A stretch of 64,000 nucleotides of DNA from Macrothele yani (taxonomy: Eukaryota > Arthropoda > Arachnida > Araneae > Macrothelidae), in NCBI GenBank assembly GCA_039090855.1, contig CM077007.1, positions 15,363,515 through 15,427,514 of the forward strand, given 5' to 3'. Positions 1-10,929 of the stretch are shown in pieces (the stretch's first letter is position 1; the number at the start of each line of letters is the position of its first letter). A model generated the notes under the pieces. It did no database searches and was not told the origin of the DNA. It worked only from the letters and a program-made list of their open reading frames with translations. The position numbers and the translations under genes are program-made.

Positions 1-425
1 CCATCCCGCAAGCCATCCCTTGTTTAGTTTCGTTTGTTAATACTGGAGTGACCCAGTATTTTAACCAATGTAACTAAACAACGGTTGCTTCTTCCCTTCA
101 CGTGTGACCCTGACATCTCGCACGTGTGATGCCTGCCGTAATATTGGCTTCCCGTGCATTAACATTTTCCTCATGTTTCCTGGCGTCCCTAACGACGATT
201 GTACCTAATGCCACATGTGCACTATTCTATCTCTCATCTGTCGCCATTTTGCAGTTGAAAATTCTGGATTTCGTGTAACAAGCTTTTTGCTATGAAAGCA
301 GAAATGTATTTTATTTTATTTTCTGTATGTACAGAAAAAAAAAAATTTCAGTAAAGTGACTATATCTAATATGCACATATTTCTTGACGTATCGAGATTA
401 AAAAACATGTTTTATATACATTATT
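1..425. other. non-coding, no feature recognised
   Basis: No exon, transposase fragment or RNA gene was recognised here. By position it should be intron of the cv-2-like gene, upstream of the first visible exon. Confidence 0.4.
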
Positions 426-1018
426 CTTTTTCAGTTAAATCCATTCAATAGTGGTTTAACTGTTGGAACTTTTTACATGTTATAGTTCCTTTGTGTGAAA
501 CGCAATTTCTCAGTTGGAAATTATTAGTATTTACTGCGAACAAATACCTCGGTAATCAAATGTAATTCAAGGAAAAACTTTTCACGTACCTCTCAGCTGT
601 AAGTGGTCGATGTTTGAATCTTTGTATGGCTGTTCTCATCAGGCTCTTGAGTTTAGACTTTTAAGAATTTAATCGGCACATTTTTTTCACGGCTCCCAAA
701 TTTAATAGACATATTCATCGAACAAATTCATTTGTCTATCCAATTTCGGAACCCGTGAAGAAAATGTGCCGATTAAATTCTTAAAAGTCTGAACTCAAGA
801 GCCTGATGAGAACAGCCATACAAAGATTCGAACATCGACCACTTACAACTGAGAGGTACGTGAAAAGTTTTTCCTTGAATTACATTTGATTACCAAGGTA
901 CTTGTTCACAGTAAATACTAATAATTTCCATTTGAGAAATTGCATTTCACACAAAGGAACTATAACATGTAAAAGTTCCAACAGTTAAACCACTATTGAA
1001 TGAATTTAACTGAAAAAT
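426..1018. repeat. long inverted repeat (fold-back element)
   Basis: Two arms of about 286 bp (426-711 and 733-1018) are imperfect reverse complements around a centre near 722, with a loop of about 21 bp. They share, for example, tcagttaaat near 436 and its complement near 1008, and gcctgatgagaacagcc at 803-819 with its complement near 634. There is no coding content. It resembles a fold-back transposon or hairpin MITE. No clear target duplication was found, so the family is unknown. Confidence 0.8.
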
Positions 1019-1432
1019 ATTGGCGATATTTAAATTCTATGTAGTTATGGTATTTATACGAGTCTGACGGGTTACTTTCAAAGGAGGACGCATACATTTT
1101 TAAACAAACCGTCCTCAAGGACGGGCAAAATTTCCGAGATTTTTCGTACCCTGAGATAAGTAGAATTTTGTTTGGATGTGTGAGTTACATGTGCTGGCAG
1201 TAGCTCTTGTGTTGAGTTGGCATTTTATCTAATCAGTTTTCTGGGAGTCATTCATGGATGATCAAAATATTTTTGAAGGCATGTATATGCATGATGCTAA
1301 ATTTGACAGTATTGTTTTATGTCTTGAAGACTTCTATGCATGCAAGTTGTTTTATGCTGATGTAGAGTTCTGTTGCCCTAGAATAAAAGTCATCTACATT
1401 TGCTGTCCAGAATGAATGAAGTAGGTGTGAGA

Positions 1433-2868
1433 TAGTGGCGTAACTAGCATAACGTGTGCCCCCACAAAATTTGCTTCAGCACCGTTAGCACAGTAATTTC
1501 CCCAGGATTTCGAACATGTGGGAAGATGTGTTTTTTGCGGTGTGTGTGTGTGTGTGTTGGAGGTGGGTCGGAAGTCAGAGAGTGTCTAGAAAACTAAGGA
1601 GAACATCTGGAGCCCTTTAGTTTTAACTTTTTAAGTTATTTTTGGAACAAAAGTATATAATGCAAGGGTATTAATCAGCCAATCAGGATTAACACAGTGC
1701 AATGACCGATGCATGAACACAAATATACTGTACATTTTATCGCAAGAAATGAATTTGGTAAAATATATTTAAATGGTTAAGGTTAATAACTATAAGACTT
1801 CAATGATCGTTACTGGATATGGTCATGTACAAATAGATAATTTAGTGTTCTACATCATAAGAATGCAATATGGATTTATGTAGCTACACAGGTATTTATG
1901 TGCATGTACAACAAATCTTCAGTCATACAAAACAGGAAAAATTGGTTGGTGGGGAAATACGACGTGCATGTATGTGATGTGTACAAATATACTATATGAT
2001 ATATCTACTAACTATAAGTATGATATAAATTATAATTACATGATTACAATACAAATAGAGAAAAACATTATTTTATGCAATAAGGTGAAATTTTCATATT
2101 TTTAGGCCCAAGTCTCTTTCTAGCTCTCATTTTGGCGATTTCATGAAGCATCAAGGTCCATTCTTTTGGCAAACTTCTCTTCTATGCCGAACAGTGACAA
2201 CCCTGCAGTCTGTCTTGTAACATGGTGCTTCTCAAAAAGCTTTTGATAAGTTTTCATTTGGAAAACGATCTCTCAGCAGAATCTACTGTGACAGATAGTG
2301 TTAAGAAAGGCATTAAGGCTGTTAACAGGTTAGTGCAACCACTGACAATTGAAGGATTTTCTACAACGAATAAATCTGCTATTTCCAGATTGGTCATTTT
2401 CTCAACTATGCCATTGCAAAGTGCTGTTTGAAAACCTGAGTCTTTGCTAACTTGTTTGTCAGGTCACTTGGGTATGTGGTTACTAATTAGTTTAGATACA
2501 TCACAAGATCTTCATCCGAAGTTCCTACCAAGGTAGAAGGCATAAGAAATCCAAATCTGTCCACTAAAACAAGCATTCGCTGAAACCTGTTACTGAATTG
2601 AGCAATCAAAATGTCTAGTGTTGTGTAAAAGTGAAACTTGACATATATTTAGGCAAAGCTAAATATACCTTAAAGGACAATATAAATCCTTGGGTTAATT
2701 ATTTGTTTGTTTGTTTTTGTTTGAATATGAATCCTTCTGTTAATTATTTGTTTGTTTGTTTTTACTTTTTTTATAAGACTATAACTGGATGCTGCAGTAT
2801 GCCCCTTTATTGATTGCCCCCCCCCCCCGGCAGCTGCACAGCAGTAGTTAGTGGTAGTTACACCACCA
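1433..2868 (-). mobile_element. hAT DNA transposon, decayed
   Basis: Terminal inverted repeats begin (t)AGTGGCGTAACTA at the left and TGGTGGTGTAACTA at the right, flanked by near-perfect 8-bp direct repeats (gtgtgaga at 1425-1432, gtgggaga at 2869-2876), the hAT hallmark. On the minus strand, about 2600 down to 2110, decayed frames read like the hAT C-terminal dimerisation domain, including SAERSFSK, then a stop, then KLIKSFLRSTMLQDRL. Frameshifts and stops make it inactive, and at 1.4 kb it is internally deleted. Confidence 0.8.
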
Positions 2869-2939
2869 GTGGGAGATTCAAACTGAGTATAAATAAGGAA
2901 AAAAAAATCAAAATCATGGCTTTTGAGTGAGGAATTGTT

Positions 2940-3480
2940 GGTACTGAGTAAACAAGATCAGTCTGAATGATTCAGAATTAGATCAGGTGAAGGAGTTTTT
3001 TGTTTATAGGAAGCATGTTTAACAGAGAAAACAGATTATATGGTGAAGTTAGCAGGCAAGTGAATTCAGCTTTGAAAGTCATAGCTGCTTTAAAAGGATT
3101 ATACAGTGCTGATAAGTTTTGCGAAAGGACTTGAATAGCTGTGTACGAAAGTGTAATAACTCCTACTTTCACATATGACAGTGAAACTTGGGCACTACAA
3201 AAAAGACACAGAAGTCTTTTGTGTGCCAGAGAGATGGGTTACTTACATGAGTTTGTGGCAAGGCTCATTCTGATCATGTGTGGAACAAAGACGTTTTGCA
3301 GAGATGAAATGGGAAGTAGAATGTTATTAGTAAGGTGATAAAAAGTACCTTGAGGTAGTTTGACCATATTGAAAGAATGAACGATAAAATGAAAATTTAC
3401 AGACTTTATTCAACACAAGTAACAAGAAAGTTGAAGAAAAGTCAAGGAAATCATGAGAGGATTGCATGTGGTTTGTGAGT
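2940..3480 (+). pseudogene. LINE reverse transcriptase C-terminal remnant
   Basis: Broken frames resemble the region downstream of the RT catalytic core in RTE/jockey-like LINEs: a piece like NRENRLYGEVSRQVNSALK, then VYESVITPTFTYDSETWAL at 3141-3200 (compare LPVLTYGAETWTL in the RTE copies here), then an FDHIERMND-like piece near 3360. Several frameshifts and stops separate the parts. It is an old 5'-truncated insertion unrelated in detail to the young RTE array. Confidence 0.6.
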
Positions 3481-3965
3481 CAAATATTCAAGAAATGCTC
3501 TACACCAATACAATATGTGGCTAATTGCAAGGTATTATGCCAATGTGCATAATACCATGAGAGGATCAGATTCAGGAATGTCTGAAAGAGACAATATGAA
3601 ATACAAAAGGTCATGTGTAAGGCATGCAATGGTTGTTTGCAAAGCTTGAGTTGTGTGTCAAGGTCACTGGAAATGGAAACATTTGACACATAAGTATAAT
3701 TCAACATGAACAGTAGATTATTTTTTACTTTGAGGAACTGATAACTGTTTCTCAGAGAACCGCTCGATGATGTGCATGCACATGCACAAGTAGTGTTGAT
3801 TTTGGTTCACTAGATTATCAAAAGTAAATAAGTTTTTGACGTAAAATTTTGGTTTTGTAATTCTATAACCATTATTTTGTATGTTTTGAAACCTTGAGCA
3901 ATTTTTGCTGCTTCCAGTTGTTTCATAATTCTATGGGATAGTTTCATTTATTTCCCTTTCAATAG

Positions 3966-4059
3966 GATGGAACTGTTTCCTGTGTTTCTGAAACTTGCCC
4001 AGAGCTTAAATGCCAGTTAAGAACTAGAATTCCTGATCAGTGCTGTGAAGTCTGTAGAG
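3966..4059 (+). CDS. cv-2: cv-2-like exon: second half of VWC1
   Basis: The exon reads DGTVSCVSETCPELKCQ onward and ends CCEVCR, the typical second half of a VWC (chordin-type cysteine-rich) module with its terminal CCxxC. It follows a pyrimidine-rich acceptor (ccctttcaatag) and ends before gtaagt. It starts in phase 0 and ends in phase 1; the split glycine codon joins the next exon to give RGCVYEG, matching the VWC1-VWC2 join of BMPER. The preceding exon with the first half of VWC1 was not found between 1 and 3965 and is inferred to lie upstream of the window. Confidence 0.85.
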
Positions 4060-4410
4060 GTAAGTTGTTTGGATATTCCCATATACACTTATTCTTAGAA
4101 AATTATGCTGTTATATAGCTTACATAGTAGCAGTAGTTACTGTAGAACCAGATCAAGTTCTTTCTTTCTTTTTTTTTGGCTTATGATACATTTGATTAAA
4201 AATGAATTAGTCCAGTAGAGATCTCGCTAAAATTAATTAAGAATTACAATTTCAAATAAATATGACTTTACCACCATATGGTATGTTTCAATACAAACTT
4301 GAATGTAACTACAGTGAGAAATTCTCATTCAAAACTTGTAATGTTACAAAACTCACAATAAAGTCTGATAGTTTTTTATTTATTTATTTATTTTTTTGGC
4401 ATATGATATA

Positions 4411-5533
4411 CACTGAAGTGCCAGAAAAACTGGTACAGACGAGCTTATGCAAAAGACATAGCAACATCACCTATGCGCATACTCGGTTGCGTCCGCCAGT
4501 GTGTACATAAAGCAATAGACTTCTTTGCCAGCTGTCACAGCTTTTTTCGGCATGAGAATGACAAGTAATAACGATTTAAACAATTTTCAACGCGGTGTCA
4601 TAGTTGGCGCTCGTGAGATGGGCCATAGTATTTCGGAGGTAGAAACGAAGTTCGGATTTTCACAGATGACCATTGCAAGGGTGTATCGTGATTACAAGAA
4701 TTCCGGCAAAACCTCCAACCTATGATACCAGTGTGGCCGTAAAAAGACATTGGGTGAAAGTGACCATCGTCGGCTGTCAAGAATCGTTTCACGCGATAGG
4801 CGTGCAACACTCTCGCAGGTATCATCGGAATTCAATGCTGGAGCCTCAACAAGCATCAGCGTCTGGACTGTGCAATGTACCCTGCACGATATGGGATGAC
4901 TGGAAACAAGTAGCCTGCTCTGATGAGTCGCGTTTCCAACTGTATCGGGCAGATGGAAGGATTCGTGTGTAGCGCAAACCCCATGAAGCCATGGATCCTG
5001 TCTGTCAACAGGGAACTGTACCGGCTGGTGGGGGGATCCATAATGGTATGGGGTGTGTTTAGCTGGACTTCACTGGGACCCCTGGTACATCTACAAATGT
5101 CTGTGACTGGCCAACACTATGTGGGCATCCTTTCTGATGAGGTACACCCGTTCATGTCCTGCATTCATGCTGATGGGTTGTGCCTCATCCAACAGGACAA
5201 TGCACCTCCACACAAGTGTCGGGATGCCACATTATGGTTAGAGGTGCATTCATCTGAGTTTGGGGTGTTGCCATTCCCACCCAAGTCCCCAGATCTGAAC
5301 GTGATAGAACACATTTGGGATGCCATGCAACGTGCTATCGAACACAGGAATCCGAGACCTCGGAATACACCCGAATTGTGGAACGCTCTGCAGGAAGTGT
5401 GGTGTGCATTGCCTACAGCATATTTCCAGAAGCTAGTGGAGTCCATGCCCCATCGTATTTCTGCAGTCCTGCACTCCCATGGGGGACCTACCAAGTATTA
5501 GACTGGTGTACCAGTTTTTCTGTCACTTCAGTG
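4411..5533 (+). mobile_element. Tc1-like transposon with broken transposase
   Basis: Inverted termini CACTGAAGTG(A/C)CAGAAAAACTGG lie next to TA on both sides (TA at 4409-4410 and 5534-5535), the Tc1/mariner target duplication. The transposase is on + in at least three frames: an HTH part (NNFQRGVIVGAREMGHSI, from about 4558), a DESRFQLYRADGR part near 4920, and a C-terminal part 4923-5501 with QQDNAPPH and SPDLNVIEHIWD carrying the later catalytic D and E. Frameshifts and a likely deletion make it non-functional. Confidence 0.9.
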
Positions 5534-5535
5534 TA

Positions 5536-6000
5536 CACTGATGTGCCAGAAAAATAAAAGTGTTTGGCCATTCTTGGCCTTCAAAATAGCCTAGATTCAA
5601 TGAAACATGGATTCAATGAAGTGCTCAAATCTTTCTATAGGTATGTTCAGCCAAGTGGATGTCATGGCGTCTATCAATTGCTAAATGTAAGCTGCAAGTG
5701 GATATTTGTTACTAATCACTCTCTCAATCTCATGCCATTGACATTCAATTGGGTGAACATCTGGGGACAGTGAGGGCCATTTTTAACAGTTTAAAGTTAC
5801 TGTCATGCTCCTCTAAAACCACTGTGTTATGATCTGAGCATTGTGGCATGGCACATTACCCTACTGGTAGTAGCCCTCTCTATCACCATGCACATGTACA
5901 GGTATGTCTGGTTTGCAGTGATGTCTCCGCAGACCATTATTCCACCTACTTATATAGTTAAAGCTAAGCAGCTGGGATCCATCAATTCATGCTATTGGCA
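5536..6000 (-). mobile_element. second, truncated Tc1-like element
   Basis: Directly after the TA that ends the previous Tc1, a related but different terminus begins (cactgatgtgccagaaaa). Minus-strand frames from about 5990 to 5630 read as decayed Tc1 transposase C-terminus: a piece like DNAPCHNAQII, then KWPSLSPDVHPIECQWHEIERVI and a KYPLA segment, with stops. The opposite end was not found. The two elements share the single TA between them. Confidence 0.6.
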
Positions 6001-8383
6001 CCATATTCTGGCCTGTCTATTGGAGTGTATTAACTGAAAATGTGATTCATTGGACCAAGCAACTTTTTCGAGTCCTCAAGGGTCCAGCTTTGAGTCCATT
6101 CCCTTAAGGAATGGACTCTACTTCAACTGAAAAAAGAACCTGTGATTTCTATCAGTGAGTACAAATCTGACAATCATGTTGATTGTCAGGAGAAAATAAA
6201 AAGCATCAATACTGATTACTACTGGCAACATTTCTTCACCCTTCACAGCAGTGTTTCTGGAGGGGGAGAGTCTTAAATACCCCATAGTTTCAAGATTACT
6301 GAAAGCAAGTTTGCCCATCTCACATGGAAGTGCTGATATTGAAGAAAGGGATTCCCTCTTAGGATGAAGTACTCAACTGTGACAGAGCTTCAGTGAATGT
6401 TTGTACATTTGATGCAAGACTGGATGCTTTGAAAATATACAATCGCAAGCCTGAATTGGTGCCCATTACAAAGGAATTACTTATCTTATATCAAAGTGCT
6501 ACAAACGAAAAAAAGAAAACTGAACATTAAAAGCAGTAAAAGTAAATGAATGATGAGGAAAAAAGAAAAGAAAATGGCATAAATGAAGGAAGTATCCATA
6601 GACAGAAGGTAATCTGAAAGTGAAAGACAACAAGAAACAACAAGGAAAAAAGCTTGTGATAGGAAATTTGATGAAGCAAATAAAAGGCTTAACAGGGCTC
6701 TGAAGAGTAGCTTTTAAGCAAAGAAGCTTAGAAAGGCTTAAAAGGACTCTGAAGAGTAGCAGCATGGAAGAAGTACATCTAGCACAGGAAATGCTTAAAG
6801 GAGTTAAATGAGTCAGAAATGGAGAACTCAAACACAAAAATACAGTTAACATGCTTCAGCATCATGTTGAAAAAAGAAAATCTTTTAGAAGTAATTTTTT
6901 CAAATGAATGAAAAAAAGATTGATTTTAGAAATTAATGCTGTTTTCCACATTTTTTTTGCATATTTTCATCTGTAGTAATTGGAGGCTCTGATATTAATG
7001 TCTTTGTCTTGTATAATTCCAAGTCAAATATGCTTTTTGGTCATTTTCACTGCAACTTTACACGAAGGAAAATTATAATGTATTTAATTTCTTTCATTCT
7101 TTTTAATCATTACAAAAAAAGTTAATGCTAATTTTCATTTTGATACTACTACTTAAAATTGCCTCAAATACATGGACCTTAAGGATAATCATGTTTTGCT
7201 TTTTGTTCATCACCATGATGCATTTATTTTCCATATTTTTGTAATTTATCAACATCCAAGCCCGAGTTACTGCATACTGCTACTGTAAGGCCATTTTTTG
7301 TAGCGGTAATTGTTTTGAAAATTTTTGAGGTGTTACATGGAGAACAGTGAATTAAAAACAATTCAATATCACAATCTGATTGCTTAAAACAATGTTCTTG
7401 CAAATTTCCTAGGTCTGTGTTAAAAATATTTCTGCTTTAATTTCTATGATAATATCTGATGCATTGATGATTTGCAACCACGATCAGTTTCTGGATTCGA
7501 AAGGTTCATCAATGCTATGGGAAGTGTCAAATTATTTTGACTGTTCAAATCTGAAGTTGTTCATATTCCTGGACAGTAATTACTTAGTTTCAGTTACTTG
7601 GAATCTCATTGTCTGTGGTAGTGCAACAGTAGCATATGTGAATGGAAATAGGGTTCAATTCCTGCTCCAAGACAATGCAGTTTTCTTCTGAGGAGACATT
7701 ACATGATGAATATTGAGCTAAAAGCTATTTAGGTGTTAGTACTAAATTACTTTTGGAAATATTTAACATACATTATTTTTAGATTGCTAAAAGTAATGTA
7801 TTTGGAAATAGTTGTAATTAAATTCTCATTGAATTTGCATATTTGTTTTTATGGTTATTTCTATGCCAGATTTTGATATTTCCAATAAAATATTTTTTTA
7901 ACAAAAATATTAATAAAGTATTTGCAGTTGTAATGTAGTGGGCCCCATTGATATGAAACTGAGGGGTACACTGTGGTAAAATATTTAGTTCATTAGTATA
8001 GTAATATATTTCCAATTTTGTTGAAAGCTGCAGTAAAAGAACATATTTTCTAACACAATACCAGCCTATGGTATTCTTATGAGGTTAATCGTAACCGGAG
8101 AGTGAACATCATGAGTGAACGAGAGTGTGGGAAGTATCATAAGAATAACTGTTGTAGTAGGAATGGCCATTAGTGGCATATAGTGCAGCATATTAAAAAA
8201 AAATCTGTTATTATATTTTCTTCTGTAAAGTAAATTCATCCGTATTCTTTGTTTTTACTCTAAAATTTATTAAGTTTATTACACAGCCAACCATGAGTTA
8301 CTGCTCTCACGCTTGTTTGTGCCCCAAAATTCACTTTTTGGTTATTTTTTAAAACTCAGTGAGCACTTTTTCAACCTTTTTTT

Positions 8384-8446
<63 letters not shown>

Positions 8447-9240
8447 TTTATTTGATTTAATCTTAATGGTGTGTATTTTGGGGGTGAAGCAGGAGGCAGT
8501 TTTACTTAGTATGTATGCATGGTTTTAATGTTACAGAGATTGATCACTTTATCCAGAAGACAACAGAAAAATGAAAAAAAAATGTAATGGCTGCTTCTGT
8601 AGTTGCTTTTCACTTATTCTATGGTGAAAATTTTTAGAATATCACATTTATGTATTTATTTTCATGTGTACAGAAATTTAGGGAGGAAAGTTCCAAAAAT
8701 TTCAGTAAAAATAAAAAATGTTATTTCTCTGTTTCAGCATTTCCAACTTCTTTCATTTATGAGTTTATCTAAATTATAGTTAAAACAGTATATTGCAAAA
8801 CATGTAATAAAAATAATTTATGATAATTTTAAGCAGTTTTTGAATGAGCACTATTTTTAGGTCACGAAAATATTACTGTGGTTTGATTTCTTATGTCCTA
8901 TGAGAATAAACTAACTGGTATTTGCTGAAAAGGTAAGAGTGTATGATACTCTTCATAGCAGACAATTATCCTTGGTTGAGCAGTTTGTCTGCAGAAAGAA
9001 CTTTTGAGACAATTTGTAAGTAAATTGAGTGTACAATTTTTTGTTAAGAGAATTTTTGTTTTAGCCCAAGACCTAAATGTCAATTTTTGAAACATGCTTT
9101 ATAACTTCTAGTTTTTAATCGCTGTGTGAAGTTATTACTCTCCATGGCAATCAGTGTTGTTTAAAGTTCAAATCTATTTAAATTAAATTGTTCCACACTT
9201 TGCAATATTTGCATAAATAATAATTTAATATGTATTCTAG
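6001..9240. other. intron sequence with one microsatellite
   Basis: AT-rich intron with many stops in all frames. Apart from the GT repeat at 8399-8444 and a weak short inverted repeat near 8065-8155 nothing is recognised. It ends in the acceptor of the VWC2 exon. Confidence 0.5.
8399..8444. repeat. (GT)23 microsatellite
   Basis: An uninterrupted run of 23 GT units follows a T-run. The open frame across it is a composition artefact. Confidence 0.95.
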
Positions 9241-9414
9241 GATGCGTGTATGAAGGTACAGAATATGAAAATGGAGCCAATTGGGTTTCTTCTTCAAATC
9301 CATGTTTGTCTTGCCAGTGTGTTGGTGGTACAATCACATGCTCTGAACTTCACTGCTTGGTTCCTTGTGCAAAACCAAGGCCTGTTCCTGGAAGATGTTG
9401 CCCCATTTGTCCAG
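9241..9414 (+). CDS. cv-2: cv-2-like exon: complete VWC2
   Basis: The whole second VWC module is in one exon with phase-1 junctions on both sides (acceptor tgtattctag, donor gtaatt). It begins GCVYEGTEYENG, contains the central CLSCQC pair and ends CCPICP, residues 32-89 of the window product. In BMPER and Cv-2 the VWC modules bind BMP ligand or chordin. The symmetric 1-1 phase means the exon could be duplicated or skipped without shifting the frame. The open frame runs on into the intron after 9414, but the gtaatt donor and in-phase fit with the next exon place the end here. Confidence 0.9.
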
Positions 9415-10120
9415 GTAATTTTTCCCATATTTTTTGGGCAAGTTATCATTAAAAAGAGTGACAAAAAAGTATATACCGCATTAAAAATGATGTGATTATA
9501 GGCATATGGCAAAATATTGAAATACATAGCTTTCATAATTTTGTCAAACAGCTCATTTTATCTAAAATAGCATCTGATGCAATTGTGCATATTTGTAAAA
9601 AAATTTCTTTTACTGTTAATTAGTTTTCATATAGTCAATTATGAAATACTTTATGGGGTACTTGCTTCTAGAAAAAAAAAGTGATACATAACTTGTCCTG
9701 AAACAATGAATCACAACAGGGTCTGAGCAATCCTCCTGCTCCCCCTCCTAAGAACAGCAGTTAGAATGTAGAATGTCATGTTTGCCACTCCTACATGCAA
9801 ACATAAGTGTTACAGAAAGGGAGAAAATTATAAAATCAAGATGCAAGAATGCCACATTAATATAGTGATAAATGTTTTTTGCATGTAATTGTTTTCAGCT
9901 GCAGTAAAAATGCTCTCAAGTTAAGAAAAGATGGCAACATCCCTGATGAAATATGTATTTCCCTTGTTCTGATTTTGGAAATACTTAACTGTTTGAGACT
10001 TCTATCCATATGCAGTACATATCTATGTGTGATTATAATTTTTTTTTATTTTCAAGATTACTGCACTTTAGAGTAATCAAATGAGCTAAATATATTCACA
10101 GCATTTTTGTTTCCTTTCAG

Positions 10121-10392
10121 AATGTGTGCTTGATGGCAAAGTGTACAAATCTGGTGATGTTTTTACTCCTGATGATAGTCCTTGTGATACATGCACCTGT
10201 GATTCAGGTGAGTTAGTATGTATAAGTCGTCAGTGTCCTGCCCTCGGTGACTGCCCTCGTGATGCTATCAAACCTCCTGGTCCTGGTGAATGTTGCCCAA
10301 CTTGTGCTGGCTTCAGCTCAACCTGTACAAGAGAGCAAATAGGCCATCTAGTTCAGCCAACTGCAGATCCTTGTTTAGTTTGTCAGTGTGCT
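10121..10392 (+). CDS. cv-2: cv-2-like exon: VWC3 plus first half of VWC4
   Basis: The exon follows acceptor tttcctttcag. It encodes all of VWC3 (ECVLDGKVYKSGDVF through CCPTCAG, residues 90-153) and, without an intron between, the first half of VWC4 (FSSTCTREQIG through DPCLVCQCA, residues 154-180). It enters in phase 1 and leaves in phase 0 at a gtaagt donor directly after the CxxCxC motif, the place where introns also cut modules 5 and 6. VWC3 aligns with BMPER VWC3, which starts CVFEG and ends CCPKC. The missing intron between modules 3 and 4 could reflect intron loss or an ancestral fused exon. Confidence 0.9.
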
Positions 10393-10929
10393 GTAAGTCT
10401 TGCATTAATAGCCTCAGTATTTCATGTAATTGTTCTCACAGTACATATGTTGTCATATAAATGCATACAAGGTAGGTTCAAAAAGTTCCCGGAAATTGAT
10501 TTTTATACAGAAAGCAATAACATTACCATTATTTACACTGCATTTCCTTTAAAATAGTTTTCTGGGACAGCTACTCATGTTTGCCAATGTCCGCAAAGCT
10601 ATTTGAAGCATTCCTGGAATCCATTCTATGAAACCACTTTCAGCATCTTTATCACAGTTTCAGTGCTGTCCTCAGCACTTGTGAATCTTCATCTTTTTAG
10701 AGCAGATTTCAATTGAGGAAACAAGTAAAAATATGTGGTTGCAAGGCAGGAGAATATGGAGGATACTCTAGTGATGGCGCACATTGTGTCTAAACACATC
10801 AATCCATAATGCGGCTAACGTTGGTTCAAATTGTTAAGATCCAACAACTTGAACACCACTACATGGCTTATACTGTATAATGAATTACAATAAAAAATTA
10901 TAACTACTAAGAAATCATAGGACTATTTG

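Noticed and set aside
6499..6852. 117-codon minus-strand frame rich in F, S and L
   Set aside because: Low-complexity translation of purine-rich DNA; no homology or splice support.
9246..9452. Extension of the VWC2 exon beyond 9414
   Set aside because: The frame stays open past the donor, but only the gtaatt site at 9415 gives the correct phase to the next exon.
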